The translations under genes were made by a program, and so were the position numbers. Shown piece by piece: positions 45,718-54,663 of a stretch of 64,000 bases of DNA (positions within the stretch are counted from its first letter, which is position 1; each line of letters begins with the position of its first letter). The notes below the pieces were generated by a model. That model was not told the origin of the DNA and ran no database searches. It worked only from the letters and a program-made list of their open reading frames with translations. The DNA comes from an uncultured Clostridia bacterium. Its GTDB lineage: Bacteria > Bacillota > Clostridia > TANB77 > CAG-508. Location: the NCBI GenBank assembly GCA_934184665.1, contig CAKPSX010000002.1, positions 9,185-73,184 of the forward strand, written 5' to 3'.

Positions 45718-46242
45718 ATGAAAAGAAACAAAATGCTAGCAATAGCGCTAATAGTAATAATGTTAATGATGACTTTTGCAACAGCTGTATTTGCAACAAC
45801 TTCAGATGAGTTAGGAAGCAAATTATATGCAAAAGGAAAAAAATATGGAATGACATCAGCAGATAAAGTGAAAATCGAAAGATTTTTATCAGAAAATCCT
45901 GTAACAGATGCAGAAGCTGATGCAATACTAGCAAAAGCAGATGAAGCAATAGCAATTGTAGAAGAATCAGGAGTAACTGATTTATCAAAATTAACAACAG
46001 CGCAAAAAAATCAATTAAAAGAAATAGCAAAATCAGCAGCTGAAATAGTAAATGTAACATTAGTTTTCAAAACATCATCAGTTGAAATATACAAAGATGG
46101 AAAATTAATTGAAACAGTCACAGCAAATAATGGAAAATTAGCATATACAGGAAATAACCTAAATATGATTTTAGTTGTTTCTACAATATCAATAATTGCC
46201 CTAGCAATAACTGTTGCAGCAAAGAGAACAAATGCAAAATAA
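45718..46242 (+). CDS. Sortase-anchored surface protein with LAYTG motif
   Basis: The 174-residue protein has an N-terminal signal peptide (MKRNKMLAIAL, cleavage near VFA-TT at residue 26), a small charged domain and a C-terminal cell-wall sorting signal: LAYTG (141-145), a hydrophobic helix and an end of KRTNAK. The start is ATG 45718, eight nt after AAGGAAG; an in-frame ATG at 45700 lies on the ribosome binding site. The next gene is a sortase that overlaps its end, so the two almost surely form an enzyme-substrate pair. Its role at the cell surface is unknown. Confidence 0.8.
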   Translation: MKRNKMLAIALIVIMLMMTFATAVFATTSDELGSKLYAKGKKYGMTSADKVKIERFLSENPVTDAEADAILAKADEAIAIVEESGVTDLSKLTTAQKNQLKEIAKSAAEIVNVTLVFKTSSVEIYKDGKLIETVTANNGKLAYTGNNLNMILVVSTISIIALAITVAAKRTNAK

Positions 46243-46852
46243 ATTTATGCAAGCATTGAAAGCAACTATTATGAGTATAATAGTTGCTTTATTAATTACA
46301 GGATTGCTAGTATTAGGAATATACCTATTTTTGGGGCAAGAAATAGGAGATATTTTCTCATTAGTAAACAAAGTATCAATAACAGATACTAAAAAAGAAC
46401 AAGGAGAAACAAAATTAAGTGCAGACAAAAAAGTATTAGAAAATTATCCAGAATATGGAACAAAATATGCAACACTTGAAATAGATAAAATAAATGTTAA
46501 TTTACCAGTATATTATGGAGATACATTAGATGTACTAAAAAAAGGAGTAGGACATTCAAGTGGAAGTTATTTCCCAGGAGAAGGTGGCTCAATAATTTAT
46601 ATGGGTCATAATTCAAAAAAAATGTTCAGAAGATTTTCAGAATTACAAAAAGGAGATATTATAAAAGTAACAACAACATATGGAGAGTATAATTATAAAA
46701 TATATGATATGCAATTAATAAAAGAAACAGAGATAGACAAGCTACCAATTCAAAAAGATAAAGAAATATTAATGGTATATACATGTTATCCATTTAACAA
46801 TGTTGGCTATGCAACACAGAGATATGTGGTATATGCAGAACTAGAAAAGTAG
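46232..46852 (+). CDS. Class D-like sortase
   Basis: The 206-residue protein has an N-terminal membrane anchor (about 9-31) and a sortase domain with GHNSKK (catalytic His), LMVYTCYPF (catalytic Cys185) and a later QRYVVYAEL with the catalytic Arg. The TCYPF context is that of class D sortases. It would cut the adjacent LAYTG protein and join it to the cell wall. ATG 46232 overlaps the end of the substrate gene; a TTG at 46214 and ATG 46247 are alternatives. No clear ribosome binding site is seen, which suggests translational coupling. Confidence 0.88.
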   Translation: MQNKFMQALKATIMSIIVALLITGLLVLGIYLFLGQEIGDIFSLVNKVSITDTKKEQGETKLSADKKVLENYPEYGTKYATLEIDKINVNLPVYYGDTLDVLKKGVGHSSGSYFPGEGGSIIYMGHNSKKMFRRFSELQKGDIIKVTTTYGEYNYKIYDMQLIKETEIDKLPIQKDKEILMVYTCYPFNNVGYATQRYVVYAELEK

Positions 46853-46879
46853 AAAAATAAAAAACGAAAGGAAAATGAA

Positions 46880-47728
46880 ATGAAAGTATTAACAAATATA
46901 ATTAAATTCATACTAGTTTCAATACTTACAATCTGCTTAATAGCAATTGGAATGATAACAATAGTTTATTCTACAATTTTAGACAAAACATATATTACAA
47001 GCAAACTAGAAGAAACTAATTTTTATCAAGAAACATATGAATTAGTAAAATCAAATTTTGAAAATTATATATATCAGTCAGGACTTGATGAAGAAGTATT
47101 AAATGATATATGTTCACAAGAAAAAGTTAAAAATGATATAAATATAATAATATCAAACATATATAGTGGAACAAAAGGTAAAATTGATACATCAGAAATA
47201 GCTGAAAACTTAAATGCAAATATAAATAAATTAGGCATAAAAAACAGTCAAAATCAAAAAGCAATAGACCAGTTTGTTGACCAAATATGTAATGAATATA
47301 CAGAAACAATAATTCATACAAACTATGAAAATAAGCTAAATAGTGAATATATAAAAATAGTTGATAAAGTAGTAAAATTAAACAATGTAGTAGTAGTGGC
47401 AACTATAGTTGTCATAATATTATTGATAATAATGAATATAATAGGAGCAATGGCATCAAAGCTTATTCAAGACTTTGGAATTGCATTATTTGCAACAGGA
47501 GCATTTAATTTGACAGCATGCAGTATAGTGATGTCAAAAGTAAATATTGAGGGAATCAAGATTTTTAATGATACATTCTCAAAAGCAGTTGTAACAATAA
47601 TAACAGAAGTAATTACAAGAATAATGTCTTTAGGAATTGGTACAATGGCAATTGCAATAGCTTTAATAGTAGCATATGCGATGGTAAAAGTAAATAAGAA
47701 AAATAAAGAAGAAACAACAGATAAATAG
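46880..47728 (+). CDS. Unrecognised membrane protein with large extracytoplasmic loop
   Basis: The 282-residue protein has an N-terminal helix (about 9-31), a polar, mostly helical segment of about 135 residues, and then three hydrophobic helices (near 172-195, 199-225 and 238-268). A basic tail ends it. I do not recognise the family. ATG follows GAAAGGAAAATG. It lies between the sortase and the CpsC-like gene and is probably co-transcribed with them. Confidence 0.65.
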   Translation: MKVLTNIIKFILVSILTICLIAIGMITIVYSTILDKTYITSKLEETNFYQETYELVKSNFENYIYQSGLDEEVLNDICSQEKVKNDINIIISNIYSGTKGKIDTSEIAENLNANINKLGIKNSQNQKAIDQFVDQICNEYTETIIHTNYENKLNSEYIKIVDKVVKLNNVVVVATIVVIILLIIMNIIGAMASKLIQDFGIALFATGAFNLTACSIVMSKVNIEGIKIFNDTFSKAVVTIITEVITRIMSLGIGTMAIAIALIVAYAMVKVNKKNKEETTDK

Positions 47729-47758
47729 GTGTACACCTATGAAAGGAATGAAATAAAA

Positions 47759-48478
47759 ATGGAAGAACTAGATTTAAAAGAACTATTACAATTATTCTGG
47801 GAAAAGAAAGTACAAATAATACTTATAGTTGCTATATTTGCAGTAGTAGGTATTATTTACACAATGGGATTTATAGAACCTAAATATCAATCATCAACAA
47901 GATTGCTATTAACAACAAATTCATCATCAGTAGCTGGTTCAGAATCAATAACTGCAACAGATGTGACTTTGAACTCAAAACTTGTATCAACATATAGTGT
48001 TTTAGTAAAAAGCCAAAAAGTAATAAGAGAAGTTATATCAAACTTAGAAATAAACGTAGATGAGGCAGACATTAGAAAAAATGTTACAGTTAGTGCTGTA
48101 TCAGATGCAGAAGTCATAGAAATAAAAGTTAAAAATACAGATCCTGTATTGGCAGCTAAAATAACAAATGAAATAGCAAAAGTATTTATCGAAAATGTAA
48201 AAGAATATTATGGCATTGAAAATGTGCGTGTAGTAGACACTGCTGAAGTACCAACAGCCCCATGTAATATAAATCATACAAAAGATGTTGCAATATTTGC
48301 ATTTGTAGGATTAGTATTATCTGCAATATATGTATTAATTGTAAATATGCTTGATACAACAATAAAATCAGAAGAAGATATAGAAAAAATACAAGGATTA
48401 AAAGTATTAACAGAAATTCCAATATATGAAACACCAGATGATAAAACAAAAAACAAAGGAAAAAGGAGGAAAGTGTAA
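47759..48478 (+). CDS. cpsC: CpsC/Wzz-type chain-length regulator
   Basis: The 239-residue protein has the Wzz layout: N-terminal helix (about 20-40), an extracytoplasmic helical domain and a second helix (about 175-197) preceded by the proline-containing VPTAPCNIN. A basic C-terminus ends it. It works with the tyrosine kinase CpsD, encoded immediately downstream, to control chain length and export. The start is ATG 47759 (MEELDLKELLQLFW), behind AAAGGAATG. Confidence 0.92.
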   Translation: MEELDLKELLQLFWEKKVQIILIVAIFAVVGIIYTMGFIEPKYQSSTRLLLTTNSSSVAGSESITATDVTLNSKLVSTYSVLVKSQKVIREVISNLEINVDEADIRKNVTVSAVSDAEVIEIKVKNTDPVLAAKITNEIAKVFIENVKEYYGIENVRVVDTAEVPTAPCNINHTKDVAIFAFVGLVLSAIYVLIVNMLDTTIKSEEDIEKIQGLKVLTEIPIYETPDDKTKNKGKRRKV

Positions 48479-49531
48479 ATGAAAAAGGAATTAATAGCAC
48501 ATAAAGACCCAAAATCTCCTGTTTCTGAAACATTTAGAACATTAAGAACAAACATACAATTCATGAACTCTAATAAAGAATTAAAAACATTATTAATTAC
48601 ATCAACTGTGCCAGGAGAAGGAAAAAGCTGGATAGCTTCAAACTTGGCAGTTGCATTTGCACAAGCAGGAAAAAAAGTAGTATTAATAGATGCAGATATG
48701 AGAAAAGGCAGATTATATAACATATTTGGTGTATTACCAAGACCAGGTTTATCAAACTATCTTTCAGGAATAAGTGAAATTAATCAAGATAGAACAAACT
48801 TGCTAAATTACATAAGAGAAACAGAAGTTCCAAACTTATATATTATGCCAGCAGGCAATATTCCGCCAAATCCATCTGAATTGCTTATAACATCTCGTAT
48901 GACAGAATTATTAGAAAAACTAAAACAAGAAAGTGATTTAATAATAATTGATGCAACACCATCAAAATTGGTAACAGATGCTGTAATCTTATCAAGAATA
49001 GTTGATTCAACAATTATTGTAACAGCACATAATCAAACTAAAAAAGATGATTTAGACAAAGTTGCAAAAGATATCAAAAATGTAGGCGGAAATGTTATAG
49101 GAGTTGTGTATAATAAAATACCAATATCAACTAAAAAGTATAATCAAACATATTATTATGCTTCAAGACAATCAAATACACAAGCAAAGGCAAGATATGA
49201 AAAGCAAATAAAAGAAGAAGTTGGCAAAATAACAGAAGATATAGCAAAAATAGATGAACAAAATAAAACAGTAGAAAATATTAATGAAAATCAGGAAATA
49301 AATAAAAAAGAACAAACATATACCGAAATTAATACCGAAACTCCAACAACTTATGAACAAGAAGAGATTGTAAAACCTATAGGAAATATTGAGGTGCCAA
49401 AAGGCGTTCAAAACAATATAGACGAATCAGCAAATAATGTTGATAAAACAGCGCATGAAAAAACAGAAGAAATATTAAAAGAATTTAATGAATATCTAAA
49501 AAGAGAAAAAAGAATGAAATACAATAAATAA
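48479..49531 (+). CDS. cpsD: CpsD-type tyrosine autokinase
   Basis: The 350-residue protein has the BY-kinase domain: SPVSETFRTLRTNI, Walker A TVPGEGKSW (about 43-51), Walker A' LIDADMRKG and Walker B LIIIDATPS. The C-terminal region has a tyrosine-rich YNQTYYYAS and then a long acidic extension of about 120 residues beyond the usual tail, with a few scattered tyrosines. It starts with no gap after CpsC. The unusually long tail is a possible docking region. Confidence 0.93.
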   Translation: MKKELIAHKDPKSPVSETFRTLRTNIQFMNSNKELKTLLITSTVPGEGKSWIASNLAVAFAQAGKKVVLIDADMRKGRLYNIFGVLPRPGLSNYLSGISEINQDRTNLLNYIRETEVPNLYIMPAGNIPPNPSELLITSRMTELLEKLKQESDLIIIDATPSKLVTDAVILSRIVDSTIIVTAHNQTKKDDLDKVAKDIKNVGGNVIGVVYNKIPISTKKYNQTYYYASRQSNTQAKARYEKQIKEEVGKITEDIAKIDEQNKTVENINENQEINKKEQTYTEINTETPTTYEQEEIVKPIGNIEVPKGVQNNIDESANNVDKTAHEKTEEILKEFNEYLKREKRMKYNK

Positions 49532-49541
49532 GGAGAATATT

Positions 49542-50246
49542 ATGATAGATTTTCATTCACATATATTACCTAATATTGATGATGGCTCTAGAAATATGGA
49601 ACAAACTGTAGAAATATTGAAAGAAGCTAAAAATGCAGGATTTAATAAAATAATATCAACATCACATTATATGGAAGAATATTATAATATTGATGAAAAG
49701 CAAAGAAAAAAACTAATAGAAGAAGTAAAAGAACAAAACCAAGGAATAGAATTGTTCCTTGGTAGTGAAATTTATGTTACTGGGAATATTGTTGAATTAT
49801 TAAAAAATCAAAAAGCATCAACAATAAATAACTCAAAATATGTTCTGTTTGAATTACCTTTAAACACAAAAGAGATAATAGCAAAAGAAGTAATATATAG
49901 ATTAATAGAAAATAATTATGTGCCAATTATTGCACATCCAGAAAGATATAAATATGTTCAAGAAAATATAGAATATATTATGGAACTTGTGGGTATGGGC
50001 GCATTACTTCAATCTAATTATGGAAGCATAATAGGAATGTATGGAAGAAAAGCAGAATCTACTGTAAAAAAATTATTAAAAGAAGATTCTGTTCAATTTC
50101 TTGGCTCAGATGTTCATAGAGAAAAACAGGTTTATGACAAAATACCTAAAATATTAAAAAAACTCAATAAAATTGTTTCAAAAGAAAAAATAGATGAACT
50201 TACAATAATTAATCCGCAAAAAGTTTTAAATAATGAAGAAATATAA
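49542..50246 (+). CDS. cpsB: CpsB-type protein tyrosine phosphatase (PHP family)
   Basis: The 234-residue protein has the PHP metal-dependent phosphatase motifs: MIDFHSHILPNIDDGS at the start, STSHY, GSEIYV, IIAHPERY and GSDVHRE. It dephosphorylates the CpsD kinase and so sets the rate of polysaccharide synthesis. The order CpsC-CpsD-CpsB is at the distal end of the cluster, not at its beginning as in streptococci. A terminator follows. Confidence 0.93.
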   Translation: MIDFHSHILPNIDDGSRNMEQTVEILKEAKNAGFNKIISTSHYMEEYYNIDEKQRKKLIEEVKEQNQGIELFLGSEIYVTGNIVELLKNQKASTINNSKYVLFELPLNTKEIIAKEVIYRLIENNYVPIIAHPERYKYVQENIEYIMELVGMGALLQSNYGSIIGMYGRKAESTVKKLLKEDSVQFLGSDVHREKQVYDKIPKILKKLNKIVSKEKIDELTIINPQKVLNNEEI

Positions 50247-50272
50247 AAGGCAGGAGCACATCTCCTGCCTTT
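50246..50272 (+). terminator. Terminator of the polysaccharide region
   Basis: AAAGGCAGGAG (50246-50256) pairs perfectly with CTCCTGCCTTT (50262-50272) around a 5-nt loop. Confidence 0.8.
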
Positions 50273-50390
50273 ATGTATGCTTAAACTAAAAACATATATA
50301 AAATCAAGAAAAATACTTCTGCCAATTATATTATATGCGAAAATCACATAAATATACATCATTATTAGTGAATAATCCTAATTAGTAAAA

Positions 50391-50597
50391 CTATTTGTTA
50401 GCCATATTGTTTTCAACTTGTTGAATCATTTTTCTAACCATATTACCACCTATTTTACCAGCGTCTTTTGCTGATATATCACCATTATATCCATCTTTTA
50501 AAGTTACACCAACTTCACTAGCTACTTCATATTTGAATTTATCTAAAGCACTCATAGCTTCTGGAACTAATTTTTTGTTAGTATTTGAGTTTGCCAT
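50391..50597 (-). CDS. Small acid-soluble spore protein, alpha/beta type
   Basis: The 68-residue protein matches alpha/beta-type SASP: the germination-protease site FKYEVASEVGV and the DNA-binding segment GDISAKDAGKIGGNMVRKMI. These proteins coat and protect spore DNA and are amino-acid stores at germination. ATG 50597 follows AGGAGGTG at 8 nt. It is a monocistronic minus-strand gene. Its presence indicates a sporulation programme. A sigma-G-type promoter is expected upstream, but I could not assign one with confidence. Confidence 0.95.
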   Translation of the reverse strand: MANSNTNKKLVPEAMSALDKFKYEVASEVGVTLKDGYNGDISAKDAGKIGGNMVRKMIQQVENNMANK

Positions 50598-50799
50598 GCT
50601 TTTCACCTCCTGCTATATATAACATTCTTAGAAAAAAACTATTGCTTTTTCTAAATATATGATGTACAATTTTTTGTGAAAATAAACAGGAAAAATTTTG
50701 TAAAAACAAAAGAAATGAGACAAAAGCTTGAAAAAACAAATTAACAAAAAATTAAAAGTCAAAAAAGATACTTCAAAAACAGAAAGGAATGTTAATAAT

Positions 50800-51684
50800 A
50801 TGTATAGATTAGTAGCTATAGACTTAGATGGAACAATGTTAAATAGATATGGAATTGTAACAGAAAAAACAAAGCAAGTAATAGAACAAGTACAAAAAAA
50901 TCAAATAGAAGTAATAATAGCATCAGGTAGACCGATAGATTCAATAAAAACAATTGCCAAAGAAATTAAAAGTGAAAATTATTTTATATCAGGAAATGGA
51001 GCTATATTATATGATATAAAAAAAGATGAGATTTTATACGAAAATACATTAAAAAAAACGAAAGTTTTAGACATAATAAAAATATGTGAAGAAAATAGCA
51101 TATTTTATAATATTTATACAGAAAAAGAAATAATATCAAAAACTTTAAATTACAATGTCCTATATTATTATAAAGAAAATCTAAACAAAGATGAAGAAAA
51201 TAAAACACATATAAATATAGTTGAAGATATATATGATTACATCTTAAACAGAGACGAAAAAATAATAAAAATAACAATATGTGATAATAATCAAACAATA
51301 TTTAATTCTATAATAAGAAGATTGAATGAAATAGGTGAGATAGAAGTATTAGATGTATCACACATGTCACGTAAAACAATAAAGCAGGGAACAGAAGATA
51401 TTGCAATAGAGTATTTTTATACTGAAATTTCTGCAAAAAATGTAAATAAATGGAATGCTTTAGAATTTTTAGCAGAAAAAATGAATGTAAAAAAAGAGGA
51501 AATTATTACAATTGGAGACAATATAAATGACAAAAAAATGATAGAGTGCGCAGGCCTTGGCATAGCTATGCAAAATGGTGCTCCAGATGTTCAAAAAATA
51601 GCCGATTATGTAACAGAGAGTAATGATAATGATGGAGTTGCAAAAGCCTTGGAAACAGTGCTTTTAAAGCTAATATTACAATAA
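50800..51684 (+). CDS. Cof-type HAD-IIB phosphatase
   Basis: The 294-residue protein has the HAD motifs: MYRLVAIDLDGTML (nucleophile and acid/base Asp), IIASGRP, a lysine in the HAD motif III region and TIGDNINDKKMIE (motif IV). The cap domain is type IIB. Members hydrolyse sugar phosphates or flavin phosphates; the substrate here is unknown. ATG 50800 follows AAAGGAATG; a TTG at 50728 would add a basic 24-residue extension without need. The stop codon lies in the tandem repeats at 51671. Confidence 0.92.
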   Translation: MYRLVAIDLDGTMLNRYGIVTEKTKQVIEQVQKNQIEVIIASGRPIDSIKTIAKEIKSENYFISGNGAILYDIKKDEILYENTLKKTKVLDIIKICEENSIFYNIYTEKEIISKTLNYNVLYYYKENLNKDEENKTHINIVEDIYDYILNRDEKIIKITICDNNQTIFNSIIRRLNEIGEIEVLDVSHMSRKTIKQGTEDIAIEYFYTEISAKNVNKWNALEFLAEKMNVKKEEIITIGDNINDKKMIECAGLGIAMQNGAPDVQKIADYVTESNDNDGVAKALETVLLKLILQ

Positions 51685-51714
51685 TATTACAATAATATTA
51701 AGTTTATATTACAA
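51671..51714 (+). repeat. 11-bp tandem repeats before the Tad-like locus
   Basis: TAATATTACAA occurs twice head-to-tail (51671-51681 and 51682-51692), followed by a partial copy and then TTATATTACAA (51704-51714). The copies lie about 15-55 nt before the promoter of the pilus-like locus and could be regulator sites. Confidence 0.6.
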
Positions 51715-51727
51715 TACGTGAAGCTTG

Positions 51728-51756
51728 TTGATTTTAATCGTAAAAAGGTGTAAAAT
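51728..51756 (+). promoter_or_regulatory. Promoter of the Tad-like locus
   Basis: TTGATT (51728-51733) and TAAAAT (51751-51756) have a 17-nt spacer. Confidence 0.55.
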
Positions 51757-51803
51757 AATAGTGAATAACATGTAAAATCATGTTCAAAAAGGAGGAATTT
51801 AAA

Positions 51804-53051
51804 GTGGCAGTAAATCCAATGCAAAGAAAAGCAAGAAATTCATTTTTATTAGGAATGATATTAACCTTATTGATTACAGGTATAATAATAGTATTATTAT
51901 TTTTACAAATGAAAAAGTTAAATGATGAAAAAGTAGCAGAAGAGGCTGCAAAAGTCAATGTTTATGCAATAAATCAAGATGTTAAATCAGGACAAATAAT
52001 TACAACAGACATGTTTACAAAAATACAAGTAAACAAAAATACAGTACCATCTAATGCAACATCTATGGATAGTGTAATATCTACATGGACATTACAAACT
52101 AAAGATGGAAAACAAATAGAAGTTGACGAAAATGGTCTATATATTCAAGAACCTGATAATATTGAAGAAGTTACTAAAGGTGATAATAATCAATATACAA
52201 AATTAAGTGATGGCAAAACAGTAACATTAAGAACTGAACCATATACTGACCAAATCAGTGAAGATGAAACACGTTATTTAATAGAAACAACAGAAGACGC
52301 TAAAACAGGTACAACAAGAGTTTATGAAGACATTAACACAGGTAATTGCTATATATATATAATAAATTCAGGAAAAGCAGAGAGAAAATACATAGATTTA
52401 AATGATGTTGCTATATTAGCAAAAGTTGATATGAATAAAAACACTATTATTACAAAAGACATGATAGTACAATCAAATGCAGTTGTTACAGATGATGTTA
52501 GAGTTGAAGAATATAACATGATTTCATTACCAGCAGATTTAGCAACAGATGATTATATTGATATAAGAATTATGTTCCCAAATGGAGAAAACTTTATAGT
52601 TGTATCAAAGAGACAAGTTGATATTCCAAAAAATGATGATGGAACATATATATCAGATACAATAAGAGTACAACTAAATGAAGAAGAAATACTAGCAATG
52701 TCAAGTGCGATAGTAGAAGCATATGGAGTAAATGGAACAAAAATATATGCAAACAAATATGCTGAACCAGGAATCCAAAGTCCAGCACTACCAACATATA
52801 CACCAAACTCAGCAGTAACAGCATTAATAGAAGCTGATGCAAATATATTAGATAAAGCATCAGAGGGATTAAGAACTAGATATTCAGATTCAGCAAAACA
52901 AATAAGAAATTCATATATACAAAGCGAAATAAATAAAATGGATTCAGAAGAATATAATCAAAATATTCAAGAAAAAACAAATACATCAATAACAAACTCA
53001 GAAGCAGCAAGAAAGTTATATCTTGAAACATTAACTGGAACAGGAAATTAG
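51804..53051 (+). CDS. CpaB/RcpC-like SAF-domain protein
   Basis: The 415-residue protein has an N-terminal membrane helix (about 15-36) and then a SAF-like domain (VNVYAINQDVKSGQIITTDMF as successive motifs), a polar insertion with GKTVTLRTEPY, and a second SAF-like part (ILAKVDMNKNTIITKDM, then DYIDIRIMFPNG). CpaB/RcpC proteins act in the periplasm or outside the membrane in Tad pilus assembly. GTG 51804 lies 8 nt after GGAGG; a longer ATG start (51780) overlaps the ribosome binding site. It is the first gene of the pilus-like operon. Confidence 0.75.
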   Translation: MAVNPMQRKARNSFLLGMILTLLITGIIIVLLFLQMKKLNDEKVAEEAAKVNVYAINQDVKSGQIITTDMFTKIQVNKNTVPSNATSMDSVISTWTLQTKDGKQIEVDENGLYIQEPDNIEEVTKGDNNQYTKLSDGKTVTLRTEPYTDQISEDETRYLIETTEDAKTGTTRVYEDINTGNCYIYIINSGKAERKYIDLNDVAILAKVDMNKNTIITKDMIVQSNAVVTDDVRVEEYNMISLPADLATDDYIDIRIMFPNGENFIVVSKRQVDIPKNDDGTYISDTIRVQLNEEEILAMSSAIVEAYGVNGTKIYANKYAEPGIQSPALPTYTPNSAVTALIEADANILDKASEGLRTRYSDSAKQIRNSYIQSEINKMDSEEYNQNIQEKTNTSITNSEAARKLYLETLTGTGN

Positions 53052-53091
53052 AATATAACAATATCAAACCATCAAAGAAAGGATGAAAAAG

Positions 53092-53778
53092 ATGATAAGA
53101 GTGGGATTTATAGGAGCATATGATAAAACAAGCTTGATATTAAGCATAGCAAAAGTTTTAAGCAAAGCAGGAAGAAAGGTTTTAGTTATAGATAGTACTA
53201 TAAAACAAAAATGCAAATATGTAGTACCAGCTATAAATCCGACTAAATCATATATAACCGAATTTGATGGTATTGATGTTGCTGTAGGTTTTGAATCATT
53301 AAAAGAAATTGAACAATATATAGGTATAGATAGTGCAGAAGAATTAGAATATGATATCATACTTATAGATACAGATACTTATGAAGGAACAGTTAATTTT
53401 GCATTACAAAGTGCAGAAAAATTATATTATGCAACTTCATTTGATTTATATTCTTTGAAAAAAGGAATAGAAATAATAAAACAATTAGATATACCATTAC
53501 ATATGACAAAATTATTTTACTCAAAAGAAATGCTAAAAGAAGAAGAAGAATATTTTGACTATTTGGCTTTAGGAGTAAAAGTTATATGGAATGAAGAAAA
53601 ACTATATTTTTTACTAGAAAATGGAGATCAAGCAGCAATAATAGAAAATCAAAGATTAGAGAGAATTAAATTTAAAAATCTAAGCAATGTATATAAAGAA
53701 AATATTGCTTTTCTAGTAAATGATATTGATAACAAAATTGAAGAAAAACAGATAAAAACAATAATGAAAAATCTTTAA
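53092..53778 (+). CDS. First ParA/TadZ-like P-loop protein
   Basis: The 228-residue protein begins MIRVGFIGAYDKTSLILSIA, an abbreviated P-loop (GAYDKTS, K12-T13 after an MIRVGFIG strand), then VLVIDSTIKQK and IILIDTDTYEG (Walker B-like). The fold order matches ParA/MinD/TadZ proteins, but the loop is unlike the usual KGGxGKT. It probably localises or regulates the machine encoded downstream. ATG 53092 is chosen, 9 nt after AAAGG; ATG 53083 overlaps this site. Confidence 0.65.
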   Translation: MIRVGFIGAYDKTSLILSIAKVLSKAGRKVLVIDSTIKQKCKYVVPAINPTKSYITEFDGIDVAVGFESLKEIEQYIGIDSAEELEYDIILIDTDTYEGTVNFALQSAEKLYYATSFDLYSLKKGIEIIKQLDIPLHMTKLFYSKEMLKEEEEYFDYLALGVKVIWNEEKLYFLLENGDQAAIIENQRLERIKFKNLSNVYKENIAFLVNDIDNKIEEKQIKTIMKNL

Positions 53779-53792
53779 TAAGGAGAACAAGA

Positions 53793-54659
53793 ATGTCAAT
53801 TGTAGCATTTTGGAATGATGATAAAGAGCAAACAGGAAAAACATTAGCATCTGTAGCAGTTGCAACAAGGATGTCAATGGAACGTAACTTTAAAATCTTG
53901 TTAATATCAACAGCATATAAAGATCCAACAATGGGAAATTGCTTTTTCGAAAAAAGGACAGAAAAGGTAAAAGGTCTTTTTATGGGAAAAAACAACTCTA
54001 TAGCAGTAGAAAATGGCATTGAAGGATTATCTAAATTAATCAGTAGCAATAAAATTCAACCAAACATAATTACTGACTATACAAGAGTTGTGTTTAAAGA
54101 CAGATTAGAAGTTTTAAGCGGATATATTGGAGCTAAAGATAAAACAGATGTAGAAAATTATAGAGACTATAAAAAAATTTCAGAATCATATATTGAATTA
54201 ATAAGATTAGCAAATATGTATTATGATATGGTTCTAGTAGATGTTGACAATAGATTAGACCCAAATGTAAGAAAAGAAATAATAGAAATATCTCATGTTA
54301 ATGTGTTTGTTTTAAGTCAAAGACTAGTAACATTACAAAGATATATAGATTTAAAAAATCAAAAAATAGATGTTTTAGGACAAAAATGTATTCCAGTTAT
54401 AGGTAAATATAACAGAAACTCAAAATACAATAAGAAAAATGTCATGAGATATCTTGGAGAAAAAAAAGATTTGAATATAATACCATATAGTACATTATTC
54501 TTTGAAGCAGCAGAAGAAGCAAATGTCACAGAGATGTTTTTAAAATTAAGAAACATTAAAGACACAAACGATAGTAATTACTTTTTTATGGAAGAAGTAC
54601 TTAAATTAACAAACAATATTATAGACAGAGTACAAGAATTGCAAAAGAAAATGAGGTGA
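53793..54659 (+). CDS. Second ParA/TadZ-like ATPase
   Basis: The 288-residue protein has a deviant Walker A with K11 and GKT (15-17) in FWNDDKEQTGKTLASVA, a second strand KILLISTAYKDP and Walker B MVLVDVDNRLDP. It fits the ParA/CpaE-like class better than the preceding gene because the lysines are present. It begins 14 nt after the first ParA-like gene and ends 4 nt before the CpaF-like gene. Two such proteins side by side are unusual for a Tad locus. Confidence 0.72.
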   Translation: MSIVAFWNDDKEQTGKTLASVAVATRMSMERNFKILLISTAYKDPTMGNCFFEKRTEKVKGLFMGKNNSIAVENGIEGLSKLISSNKIQPNIITDYTRVVFKDRLEVLSGYIGAKDKTDVENYRDYKKISESYIELIRLANMYYDMVLVDVDNRLDPNVRKEIIEISHVNVFVLSQRLVTLQRYIDLKNQKIDVLGQKCIPVIGKYNRNSKYNKKNVMRYLGEKKDLNIIPYSTLFFEAAEEANVTEMFLKLRNIKDTNDSNYFFMEEVLKLTNNIIDRVQELQKKMR

Positions 54660-54663
54660 GAAG

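Noticed and set aside
50598..50720. Sigma-G promoter of the SASP gene
   Set aside because: Several loose matches exist upstream on the minus strand but none has both elements at good spacing, so no site is called.
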